22,600 nt of DNA from DATDCV01 sp036524155 (GTDB taxonomy: Bacteria; Verrucomicrobiota; Verrucomicrobiia; Limisphaerales; UBA8199): assembly GCA_036524155.1 (NCBI GenBank), contig DATDCV010000657.1, positions 1-22,600 on the forward strand, in the 5' to 3' direction. The position numbers were made by a program, and so were the translations under genes. Shown in pieces: positions 15,525 through 22,402 of the stretch; the first letter of the stretch is position 1, and every line of letters begins with the position of its first letter. The notes under the pieces were generated by a model. It did no database searches. It was not told the origin of the DNA and saw only the letters and a list, made by a program, of their open reading frames with translations.

Positions 15525-15557
15525 TCGAGAAGGTGCTCGGGTTAGCGGCCGGGTGTA

Positions 15558-15980
15558 CTAATCGTGGCCAGGGGCGATGAAGGGAACCAGGTCGCGCCCG
15601 AAACGCCGGTACGCCGCGAAGTCATTTTTATCGAGCGTCAGCACTACCGAATCATCGTACTTTTCAGACATTACCACCAGACAGGCGTCGGCCAGGTCCA
15701 TTGGCTGGTCCGCGTATTTCTGCATTAACCGGCTGACCCTGTTTGCCGATCTCTTAATATCGAAGTCCAGATCCAGGACGCCATTTTGTACCAACTCCAA
15801 CACCCTCCACTGGTCTAAGCCGCCGTAGCACAGCCTGGCGCAAGTCTCTGCCAATACGCTTTCGCAAGTGAGAAATGCTCCGAACCTGTCAAACTGGCCA
15901 GCCGCCCATTCATGCGCCGCCTCGCTGCGATCCAGATAAGCCACGATTGGCCCGGCATCAATCAGCACTCTTTTTGGCAT
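15558..15980 (-). CDS. PIN-domain toxin (VapC-like ribonuclease)
   Basis: This 140-residue protein has the PIN pattern of acidic residues: D in VLIDAGPIVAYLD, E in ESVLAETCARL, D in MDLADACLVVM and D in LTLDKNDFAAYRRFG. PIN toxins cleave RNA in a Mg2+-dependent way and are restrained by a cognate antitoxin. The ATG at 15980 is chosen because the PIN fold begins at once with PKRVLIDAG; a longer start at 16025 would run far back into the antitoxin gene. It overlaps the end of the antitoxin gene by 23 bp, the usual arrangement of a translationally coupled type II pair. All expected acidic residues are present, so it is probably functional. Confidence 0.9.
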   Translation of the reverse strand: MPKRVLIDAGPIVAYLDRSEAAHEWAAGQFDRFGAFLTCESVLAETCARLCYGGLDQWRVLELVQNGVLDLDFDIKRSANRVSRLMQKYADQPMDLADACLVVMSEKYDDSVVLTLDKNDFAAYRRFGRDLVPFIAPGHD

Positions 15981-16191
15981 ATTGCTTGAGGTATTCCCGG
16001 CCGGTGGACAGAGAGCGGCCCGCATTGAAAATACCGCACAGGTGCCGGGCCTTATCGTGCGCTGAGCCCCTGCGCGCTTTTCCTTCCGCCAACCGCTCCG
16101 CCTGCTCGCGCATTAACTCAGAAACGTTCCGGTTGATCCGCTTGAGCTTGGCCTTGGTGCCGTCGGGAACCTTGAATACAATAGTTTCCAT
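15958..16191 (-). CDS. Antitoxin of the PIN toxin, ribbon-helix-helix-like
   Basis: This small protein of 77 residues begins METIVFKVPDGTKAKLKRI, fitting a beta-strand and helix of the ribbon-helix-helix (CopG/Arc) fold, and continues NVSELMREQAERLAEGKARR as a second helix. The C-terminal part (GIFNAGRSLSTGREYLKQYA) would be the toxin-binding tail. It would bind its own promoter as a dimer and neutralise the toxin. The ATG at 16191 has AGGGGA directly upstream. The assignment rests on fold pattern and on the overlapping PIN gene; no specific antitoxin subfamily is recognised. Confidence 0.8.
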   Translation of the reverse strand: METIVFKVPDGTKAKLKRINRNVSELMREQAERLAEGKARRGSAHDKARHLCGIFNAGRSLSTGREYLKQYAKKSAD

Positions 16192-16292
16192 TCCCCTACG
16201 GTATTACATTGCTGCCAGAATAGCTACAATTTCCTCCTCCTTTCCGCCATTTTCCCATGGCCAGTGACAAAGTCGCCATAAGTCCCTGGCGT

Positions 16293-16408
16293 GTAGCGCA
16301 GATTTGTAATCTGCCGTATCGCCGATTTTCAATCGGCAGAGCACCGGAACCGCTGGGCGCCCTGCAGGTTAAAAACCTGCGCTACGGCAGATTACAAATC
16401 TGCGCTAC
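16293..16408. repeat. REPIN-like element, CAGATTTGTAATCTG family
   Basis: Perfectly complementary 26-nt arms (16293-16318 and 16383-16408) enclose 64 nt. Each arm begins or ends with GTAG/CTAC and contains the hairpin GCAGATTTGTAATCTGC. The spacer holds two more hairpins, GCCGATTTTCAATCGGC and GCAGGTTAAAAACCTGC. The 10-bp pair GACAAAGTCG (16266-16275) and CGACTTTGTC (16408-16417) extends the symmetry. The element fills most of the gap between the antitoxin gene and the GT2 gene. Confidence 0.9.
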
Positions 16409-16475
16409 GACTTTGTCCACAGCCCCGCCATTTTCCCCATTAACCGTGTTTCCGAAATCAGCCACTTTAACCGGG

Positions 16476-17294
16476 CTACCGAAACCGGGGCCGGGCCACC
16501 CTGAAACTCGTCCGGCTTTCAGCCGTATGGCGCGTATAGATTTCATAGGAAAAAGGTCTTTGGGAGTACATCCCCCCGAGTAGCCGGCGCGTTCGATGAT
16601 GGCCAACTATGAACGGCCTGAGGATCCGGGCCCAGGCGGGAGCGGTTCGCCGCAGTTCCCGGGCTTCGCGCGCGGCCGCGGGAGCTGACCCCAGGTTACG
16701 CCCGGTCCGGGTGAACACCGAGGTGAACTCGTTCAACGTTCCCATCCTGACCCCGTCCCGAAGCAAACGCACCATCCACTCACCGTCGCCGCCGGCCCGC
16801 AACTTCGGGTCGAACACGTATCCGCGCTCGCTCACCAGTGAGCGGCGGAAGAACATCGCGCAGCTTAAGGTCGAGAGATGGCACGTCCACGTGTGGTACA
16901 GCCGGGGAACCTGCATCTTTCTGTGGCTGACATAATTCCCCTCAGGATCGACCATCACCACGTCGCCAAACAGAACGTCCACGTCCGGATGGGTGTCGAA
17001 CCAGGCACAAACCCGCCCGAGGGTCCCCGGCAGGTATTGCTCATCGCAATTCAGCCACGCCGCCAGTTGGCCCTGCGCGCGCTGGAAGCCGCGGTTGAGG
17101 GCATCATACATGCCCTGGTCCTTTTCGACGAACGGTTTGACGCGAGCGTCGCTCAGCAGCCAGTTGAGTGTGCCGTCATCCGAGCCGGCGTCCTGGACAA
17201 TGTGCTCGAGAGGGACCTGTTGGTCGGCGACCGAGGCGAGGCAGAGCCTCAGCCACTCGCCGCCGCGGAAGCTGGGTGTGATGACGGAAAACAC
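16476..17294 (-). CDS. Family 2 glycosyltransferase (WcaA-like)
   Basis: This 272-residue soluble enzyme should transfer a sugar from a nucleotide donor to a growing surface glycan at the cytoplasmic side of the membrane. The GT-A fold begins FSVITPSFRGGEWLRLCLAS, then IVQDAGSDDGT. GMYDALNRGFQRAQGQLAAW runs into LNCDEQYLPG, where the DxD-like position reads CDE. GGDGEWMVRLLRDG is the likely acceptor-side acidic motif. The start is a GTG at 17294, as no ATG in frame precedes the first strand. The C-terminal about 60 residues are basic. It follows the polymerase-like gene on the same strand, separated by about 200 bp of repeat DNA. Confidence 0.88.
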   Translation of the reverse strand: MFSVITPSFRGGEWLRLCLASVADQQVPLEHIVQDAGSDDGTLNWLLSDARVKPFVEKDQGMYDALNRGFQRAQGQLAAWLNCDEQYLPGTLGRVCAWFDTHPDVDVLFGDVVMVDPEGNYVSHRKMQVPRLYHTWTCHLSTLSCAMFFRRSLVSERGYVFDPKLRAGGDGEWMVRLLRDGVRMGTLNEFTSVFTRTGRNLGSAPAAAREARELRRTAPAWARILRPFIVGHHRTRRLLGGMYSQRPFSYEIYTRHTAESRTSFRVARPRFR

Positions 17295-17343
17295 AAATCA
17301 GTATCCTAACCAGGCAGGGCCTCAGACGAATTCGACCGAACCG

Positions 17344-17423
17344 GTTGAGAGTTGCAGGTCGCAGCGCCGCTGCGGGCGCTCAGGCAACCTGCAACTTGAA
17401 ACCTTCAACCTGCAACTTGACCG
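17344..17423. repeat. GTTGCAGGTT-type inverted repeat
   Basis: The left part has GAGAGTTGCAGGTCG (17347-17361) and the right part has two direct copies of AACCTGCAACTTGA (within 17384-17423), with CCGG at both outer ends. The family is the one seen at 1734-1817 and 4625-4655. The remaining bases of the 17295-17494 gap show no further feature. Confidence 0.7.
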
Positions 17424-17494
17424 GCTTACTACGACTTTTGTTTGTCAAAATCCCAGACAGACCGGCGCGCCCGGGCGTTATGCCGCGTGAAGCG

Positions 17495-19048
17495 CTACTG
17501 CGCGCCGGCGCCCGCCAATCCCTCTTCGTCGACCGGACGCGTCGCCGGCTCTTCTGCCTCTTCCGCAACCGGCAACTCAGCGCCGTTGATACTGATACTC
17601 AGAGCGATGATGCCGGTGAAAACGAACAGGTCGGTAAAGAAACTGCCAAACACTCCTGTGTAGTACACGACACGCGCAATGAAGTAGGCGAGGAGGAAGG
17701 TGTTGATCGTCTTCAGGTCAGGATCGCCGTAGCGGTAATTGCGGTAGAGATACTTGATCGAAGCGATTACAAACCAGACGAAGGCGCCAGCTCCCCAAAC
17801 CCCGAACGGGATGAGCACCGTGAGCGGTCCGTTGTGGTAGGCGCCGGAGACCATGGCCCAGGCATACTTTGTGCCGAGGCCGCGCTCGCTGCTGTAAAGC
17901 GACAGCGCGAGCTCGTTTGGGTCGATCGAGTATCCCTTGCCTTTCCACAAGTACTCGTACTGGTGGTTTTCCATGTCTTCCCATACGTCACGCCACATCT
18001 CGAGGCGCCACCGGGAAGATTCAGTCGCGCTGACGCTGATGACGGGGCTAAGCGGCAGCGGCATGAAGGCGATGCTCCGTTGCACAACCAGCGGCAGTCG
18101 ATCCAGATTGGGCAGGGCGGCCGCGCCGATGAGGGCCCCGCCGAGGCCCAGGACCAGCAGGACCCGCGGCTGGTAGAGCTTTTCGACGAAAAACTGCACT
18201 CCCACCACCAGGATAAAGAGGACCATGAACGAGCGGAACCCGCAGTAGAAACAGCCGACCGTCGCCGCGATAAACAGCACCAGGCGGAGCGGTTTGGCGA
18301 GGTTGAAGATTCCTCGCAGACCGTAGCGGGCCAGCAGCCAGCAGTAGAGCGCGACGGAACCGTAGGTCAGCCCGAGGATGCGAGTATACTGTGCGGTAAC
18401 GCTGTAATCGCCGACGGCCTGTTCCAGGGCGTAGCTGAGCGGGAAGACGTAATACAGAAAGTCCAGCCTTCGTCCCGCGAGATAAGCCAGGTTGGGAACG
18501 AACGATGTCAGGCCGGTCAGGAAGAACAGCGCGACCACCAGGTGTACGCGGTTTTTGGGGATGCGCTGGCTAATCAAGGCGAAGTAGCCCAGGATGGCCG
18601 CCAGGATGTAGAAATACCCGCGTCCCCCGTACTGGCCCGATCCAAATACGCGAAATCCTATGCCGCCTCTTAAGAAAGCTGTGACGAGTACTATAGCGAG
18701 CAATGCTACCACCGGCCGCGTGACCGAGGGCACCGGAACAAAACTCGCCTCCGGGCTGGTGAACCGATTCACAATGGCAAACCCGAACCCAACGAACGAC
18801 AGCAGCATCCAGAGGAAAGGTTGTCCCGGCAGGAAGTAGGGTGCAATGGCTGCATTCCACGAGATAATGAGCAGGAGGTGATAGGAGTGCATCAGGATGG
18901 GCACGCTCAGCAGGCCAATGATCCCCGTAATCACCAGCACGCTGATGAAGTCGTTCGGGTCGGCCAACATGTAGCCCAGCAGCACCGCCAGGGGCAGGCA
19001 AAGCGCGAACACTAACTGCGCGCGCCAAGCTAGCAACGAATTTGCCAT
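17495..19048 (-). CDS. O-antigen polymerase/ligase-like membrane protein (Wzy/WaaL superfamily)
   Basis: This protein of 517 residues has about ten or more membrane helices from the N-terminus on, and one large outer loop in the second half. The loop contains SATESSRWRLEMWRDVWED, WKGKGYSI and AYHNGPLTVLIPFG; the R-x(n)-W, GKG and HNG features are typical of Wzy_C proteins. Such enzymes polymerise lipid-linked repeat units or ligate the glycan on the periplasmic side. Sequence does not separate polymerase from ligase. The C-terminal tail is acidic and alanine-rich. The ATG at 19048 is preferred over a TTG 39 bp upstream. The flanking glycosyltransferases and methyltransferases agree with this role. 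Confidence 0.85.
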   Translation of the reverse strand: MANSLLAWRAQLVFALCLPLAVLLGYMLADPNDFISVLVITGIIGLLSVPILMHSYHLLLIISWNAAIAPYFLPGQPFLWMLLSFVGFGFAIVNRFTSPEASFVPVPSVTRPVVALLAIVLVTAFLRGGIGFRVFGSGQYGGRGYFYILAAILGYFALISQRIPKNRVHLVVALFFLTGLTSFVPNLAYLAGRRLDFLYYVFPLSYALEQAVGDYSVTAQYTRILGLTYGSVALYCWLLARYGLRGIFNLAKPLRLVLFIAATVGCFYCGFRSFMVLFILVVGVQFFVEKLYQPRVLLVLGLGGALIGAAALPNLDRLPLVVQRSIAFMPLPLSPVISVSATESSRWRLEMWRDVWEDMENHQYEYLWKGKGYSIDPNELALSLYSSERGLGTKYAWAMVSGAYHNGPLTVLIPFGVWGAGAFVWFVIASIKYLYRNYRYGDPDLKTINTFLLAYFIARVVYYTGVFGSFFTDLFVFTGIIALSISINGAELPVAEEAEEPATRPVDEEGLAGAGAQ

Positions 19049-19134
19049 TGTGCCGATAATTAGACCCAACCCGCTGACAACCGGCAAGCGATTTCATTTG
19101 GTGCGGCGCTCAGTTGTGGGCGGGCGGGGCCTCC

Positions 19135-19236
19135 GGCGCGCAGACTTCAGTGCGCAGCAACTTCCGTCAGCAGGAGGCCCCTAATTCAAAACGTGATAGT
19201 CGGTCGGGGATTGCTGCGGACTGAAGTCCGCGCGCC
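19135..19236. repeat. REPIN-like element, GGACTTCAGTCC family, copy 3
   Basis: The arms are 19135-19160 and 19211-19236, with a 50-nt spacer. The right arm is identical to copies 1 and 2. The left arm has two substitutions (GCGCAGAC for GCGCGGAC, and AGTGCGC for AGTCCGC), which weaken its hairpin. The element lies in the 257-bp gap between the methyltransferase and polymerase genes. Confidence 0.88.
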
Positions 19237-19305
19237 GACCACGCCGCAACCGCTGCGTTCCACAGATAACCGGGTGCCTGGCGGGCTATAGCGCCGGCGG
19301 GGCTG

Positions 19306-20118
19306 TCACAATTTTGTTGCCTCGCAGAAAAGAGAAGTGGGCTTGTAAACCGAGCCGTCGCGATTCGTATCCAGGAAGTCGTCCTTGAACCCGGGAATGC
19401 GCGAGGAATGGGCTCCGGGAAACTGGATCTCGGCAAACCCGCAGCTTTTCATCAGCAGGCCCAGGTTGTGCCGGTCGTACATCCACTTGTGCTTTTCGCC
19501 GATGCGGGTGTTGTCGACAACCGCCTCGCGGAGGGAAGGGGGGAACATCTTTTTGAGCAGCCCCACGTAGATGTAGATGAGCTTGTTCAAAATCTTGGCG
19601 GGCCGCAGCTTCCGCCAGCGGTCGCCCCGGGAGCCGCCGGCGGCCACCCAGGGGTTGGTATCCGTTCGCGAGCGGACGTATTCGATCATGCGTCGGTCCC
19701 CCGAGGCTTCGAGCGCGGCGCAAAACGGGCTCATCAAGCCGGACGGTGCGGTGCGGACAAGCTGGTCCAGCAGCTCGATGATGATCCACTCGTATTGGCG
19801 GCGCGCCAGTTCGGAACCCTCGGCCTCCCCCAGAATCCTGAGATACTCGCGGCAGGTGTTTTCCAGGTCGGGAACGACCGTCCGGATGACGGCACCGGGC
19901 TTCATAACCCGGAAACACTCCTTAAGCAGCGTCTCTGCCGTCGCGAGCGTGAAATGCTCGAGGGTGTGGCTGCTGTAAACCGCGTCGAAGCAACCATCCG
20001 GAAACGGCCAGCGTCGCAACAAGTTGACGCGCTGCACCTCGGGGTGCTCGGAATGAAAATCGATGTTCACCCAGCCGCCGGCGAAACGGTGGCCGCAGCC
20101 AAAATTCAGTTTTTTCAT
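19306..20118 (-). CDS. SAM-dependent methyltransferase (type 11-like)
   Basis: This 270-residue protein begins MKKLNFGCGHRFAGGWVNID, in which FGCG is a short form of SAM motif I. FPDGCFDAVYSSHTLEHF gives the acidic motif and signature histidine, and VMKPGAVIRTVVPDLE the following strand. The middle part has a lineage-specific insertion (about 105-210). The ATG at 20118 overlaps the stop of the GT4 gene by 4 bp (ATGA), which indicates translational coupling and a common task. Related proteins occur in many cell-surface polysaccharide clusters; the acceptor is unknown. Confidence 0.88.
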   Translation of the reverse strand: MKKLNFGCGHRFAGGWVNIDFHSEHPEVQRVNLLRRWPFPDGCFDAVYSSHTLEHFTLATAETLLKECFRVMKPGAVIRTVVPDLENTCREYLRILGEAEGSELARRQYEWIIIELLDQLVRTAPSGLMSPFCAALEASGDRRMIEYVRSRTDTNPWVAAGGSRGDRWRKLRPAKILNKLIYIYVGLLKKMFPPSLREAVVDNTRIGEKHKWMYDRHNLGLLMKSCGFAEIQFPGAHSSRIPGFKDDFLDTNRDGSVYKPTSLFCEATKL

Positions 20119-21332
20119 GTGTCGGTTCCTGGCCCTGGACGGGCGGGTTGAGAGCCGCGTTTCCGGCCGGCGGCATGCCGATAGGCCGTGACGAAACCGT
20201 CGGCCATCTTTTTCGGAGACAAATAGCGCCTCGCCTCCTGGAGGGTTTCGGGGTCTACCCTGCCCCTCGAGAACAGCGGATGCGCCGCGGCCGTTCGGAT
20301 CGCCTGGATGAAGCCCTCCAGGTCTTCGGAGGCGAAAAGGACACCGTTAAGGTTCGGCTTGATGTAGTCGGGAATGCCTCCGAGCCGTGAGGCAACAACG
20401 GGCAATCCCGCCGCGGCGGCTTCTTTCACGGAATTGGGGCTGTTGTCCGCGCGGGTCGGAAACAGCATAATCGTCGTGGCGGCCATCTCGCCGGCGACCT
20501 GTTCCTGGGTCAGATTCTCTTTGAGCAGAATCCTCTCCCAGAGAGTTTTCGAAGTGGTTTGTTTGAGCGGGTCAAGGAATCCGGGGTTGGGCGCGCCGAC
20601 GAGGGTCAGTCGAAAATCAAGCTCCGGGCAGAGGCGATCGAGGGCGCGCAGGAGGAGGTCGGTTCCTTTGATAGGCGAAGGAAAACCGACGAAGAGGAAC
20701 TGCAATGGGCCGGCGACCGGGCGGCGCTGCAAGGTATGGAACGGCCAGGCGGGAGCGTGCTCAACCTGCCGCACTTCGAGGTGCGGGTAATGCTGCCGCA
20801 GCCAACCCACTCCGAAGTCCGACTCCACCGTGACCACAGACGCTCGGCGGAGGCAAGTGCGCTCCAGCAGGGTCTCGACCTTCATATAGCGCCCCAGGTT
20901 GACAAGCTGGGAGTACCATTCGAGCAACCCCTGCATGGTGACCAGGTATGGGTAGGGGCAGCGAGAGGCGACCAGAGCGGCACCCCTTTCGGTTCCCCAG
21001 GAGTGGACAAGGTCAGGGGCAATTGCTTTCAGGCGCCGCCGAATCAGGAACGTCTCCCACCAGAAAAGCGACAGCGTCCGGAATCCGCCGGGCACCTTGA
21101 GACAATGGAAATTCACACCCTCGCGGGCGAAGCTGACATGACGGGGGAAGTGCTTCCGCACCGCGATGATATCCAGCTTGAGGTCCGGCCTCTGCTTGAG
21201 CTCGTCCAATAACACACGTTGCCACGTCGCCGGGTGGAGACGCGGAAGACCGTTGAGCTCTGCCGGAAGATCCGGCAGCCACTCGACCGGGAAAAAGGAG
21301 ATCCAGGCGACTCTCAGCGGACCGTCAGCCAT
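20115..21332 (-). CDS. Family 4 glycosyltransferase (GT4, GT-B fold)
   Basis: This 405-residue enzyme should retain anomeric configuration while adding a sugar to a surface glycan. The N-terminal half has RVAWISFFPVEWLPDLPAEL and APDLVHSWGTERGAALVA. The C-terminal Rossmann half starts LQFLFVGFPSPIKGTDLLLR. The nucleotide-sugar site is NSPNSVKEAAAAGLPVVASR, where the second glutamate of the usual EX7E motif is present and the first is replaced. GGIPDYI and NGVLF follow as normal. The gene overlaps the FkbM gene upstream by 8 bp and the methyltransferase downstream by 4 bp, so the three form one unit. Confidence 0.92.
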   Translation of the reverse strand: MADGPLRVAWISFFPVEWLPDLPAELNGLPRLHPATWQRVLLDELKQRPDLKLDIIAVRKHFPRHVSFAREGVNFHCLKVPGGFRTLSLFWWETFLIRRRLKAIAPDLVHSWGTERGAALVASRCPYPYLVTMQGLLEWYSQLVNLGRYMKVETLLERTCLRRASVVTVESDFGVGWLRQHYPHLEVRQVEHAPAWPFHTLQRRPVAGPLQFLFVGFPSPIKGTDLLLRALDRLCPELDFRLTLVGAPNPGFLDPLKQTTSKTLWERILLKENLTQEQVAGEMAATTIMLFPTRADNSPNSVKEAAAAGLPVVASRLGGIPDYIKPNLNGVLFASEDLEGFIQAIRTAAAHPLFSRGRVDPETLQEARRYLSPKKMADGFVTAYRHAAGRKRGSQPARPGPGTDT

Positions 21333-22272
21333 CGGTTTGCTCCCGGGGTAGCGCAGCCTGCAGCAGCACCGGCGTGGGGACGGGGTTCCATGAGGAGAAA
21401 CCTTTCAAGCGCAGCCGGTAGGCGGGCTGGATGGATTTCAGGAAGTCAACGATCAGGGACGCGTGTTCCGGCTTGTGGTAGGTGGTAACGGCGATTTGCG
21501 GCGCGTCGTTGCGGATCAGGCGTTCGGCGCCAAGCAGCACGTCCAGGTCGGACCCTTCGGCGTCGATTTTGATCAGGTCGCGCCGGCCCAGCCTGATCCC
21601 TTTTGAGGCGCAATACTCGTCGAGCGTGACGCAGTCCACCATCGACGCCTCCGGCTGGCCTTCGCCTTGCACGACCGAGTGGCCGTCAGGCGCCGTGTCG
21701 TCCTCCACGAACCTGAACCGGCCGGCGGATTTCCCAACGGCCAGCCGTTCAATTGTCACCTGCTCGGCTGCCCGGTTCTGCTGAGCGGCGAGACGAGCGT
21801 ATCTCACATTCCGGGGCGATGGCTCGAAGCAGATCACCCGTGCGGCGAGCTTTTGCCGGACAGCCCGAAAAGCGAACAAGCCTTCGCACGCGCCCACGTC
21901 GAGCACAAGGCTCTGGCTCGTCAGTTCGATGGGCGGGGTGGTGTAGTGATGGGGGTTCCCGGGATTAAACTCCTGGTCGATCGTGTAGTGGAGGTTATTG
22001 CTGATGGCGGCCGGCCAGTAGAACACCAAATCCCGTCCGACAACGGTAACCTTGTGCGTGCCATCCGGGACGACTTCGATCCTGGTCTCTTTGGCGAGCG
22101 CCTTTCCCGCTCGCTGGTAGGGAATGCGGCGGGGAAGCAGCACCAGGTGCAGATTCAGCATCGCATCCGACACCGAGAAAAGCCCGGGATAACGGCGGAG
22201 ATCCTTCCACGTGCTCCAGCAGTGAACGAGATTCGAGAATGGGTTCCGTTTCGATGTCGGCCATCCTGCCAT
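21325..22272 (-). CDS. FkbM-family methyltransferase
   Basis: This 315-residue protein has SAM motif I in LVLDVGACEGLFAFRAV, then ICFEPSPRNVRYARL, ending with the FkbM signature DLIKIDAEGSDLDVLLGAE. The family performs O-methylation, often on sugars of surface glycans. An N-terminal region of about 110 residues precedes the domain. The ATG at 22272 is used; M38 is an alternative. It is the first gene of the minus-strand block. Upstream on the minus strand, TTGGAC (22310-22315) and TGATAC (22285-22290) are poorly spaced, so no promoter is called. Confidence 0.9.
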   Translation of the reverse strand: MAGWPTSKRNPFSNLVHCWSTWKDLRRYPGLFSVSDAMLNLHLVLLPRRIPYQRAGKALAKETRIEVVPDGTHKVTVVGRDLVFYWPAAISNNLHYTIDQEFNPGNPHHYTTPPIELTSQSLVLDVGACEGLFAFRAVRQKLAARVICFEPSPRNVRYARLAAQQNRAAEQVTIERLAVGKSAGRFRFVEDDTAPDGHSVVQGEGQPEASMVDCVTLDEYCASKGIRLGRRDLIKIDAEGSDLDVLLGAERLIRNDAPQIAVTTYHKPEHASLIVDFLKSIQPAYRLRLKGFSSWNPVPTPVLLQAALPREQTDG

Positions 22273-22374
22273 TATGCGCGCACCGTATCAGAGTAAGGAC
22301 GGATAGCGAGTCCAAACGGGCGACGCCGGCGTGCGGGGGTGCGTCTCAATCTCTGTTTGGTTGCCGTCGAAATT

Positions 22375-22398
22375 CCCCCTCACCCCAGCCCTCTCCCC
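22375..22398. repeat. Half of a CCCTCACCCC/CCCTCTCC palindrome
   Basis: CCCCTCACCCCAGCCCTCTC and the following CCC form the left half of a widespread kind of palindromic repeat. The complementary half (GGGGAGAGGGCT) does not follow; instead the sequence passes directly into the insertion-sequence end at 22403. Confidence 0.6.
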
Positions 22399-22402
22399 AA
22401 GG

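Noticed and set aside
15981..16025. Longer toxin start 45 bp upstream
   Set aside because: It would overlap the antitoxin gene further and add 15 residues before the PIN strand with no family support.
17345..18673. Open frame of 442 codons on the plus strand opposite the polymerase-like gene
   Set aside because: The minus strand gives a coherent polytopic membrane protein; the plus-strand product is a low-complexity, charged sequence starting in repeat DNA.
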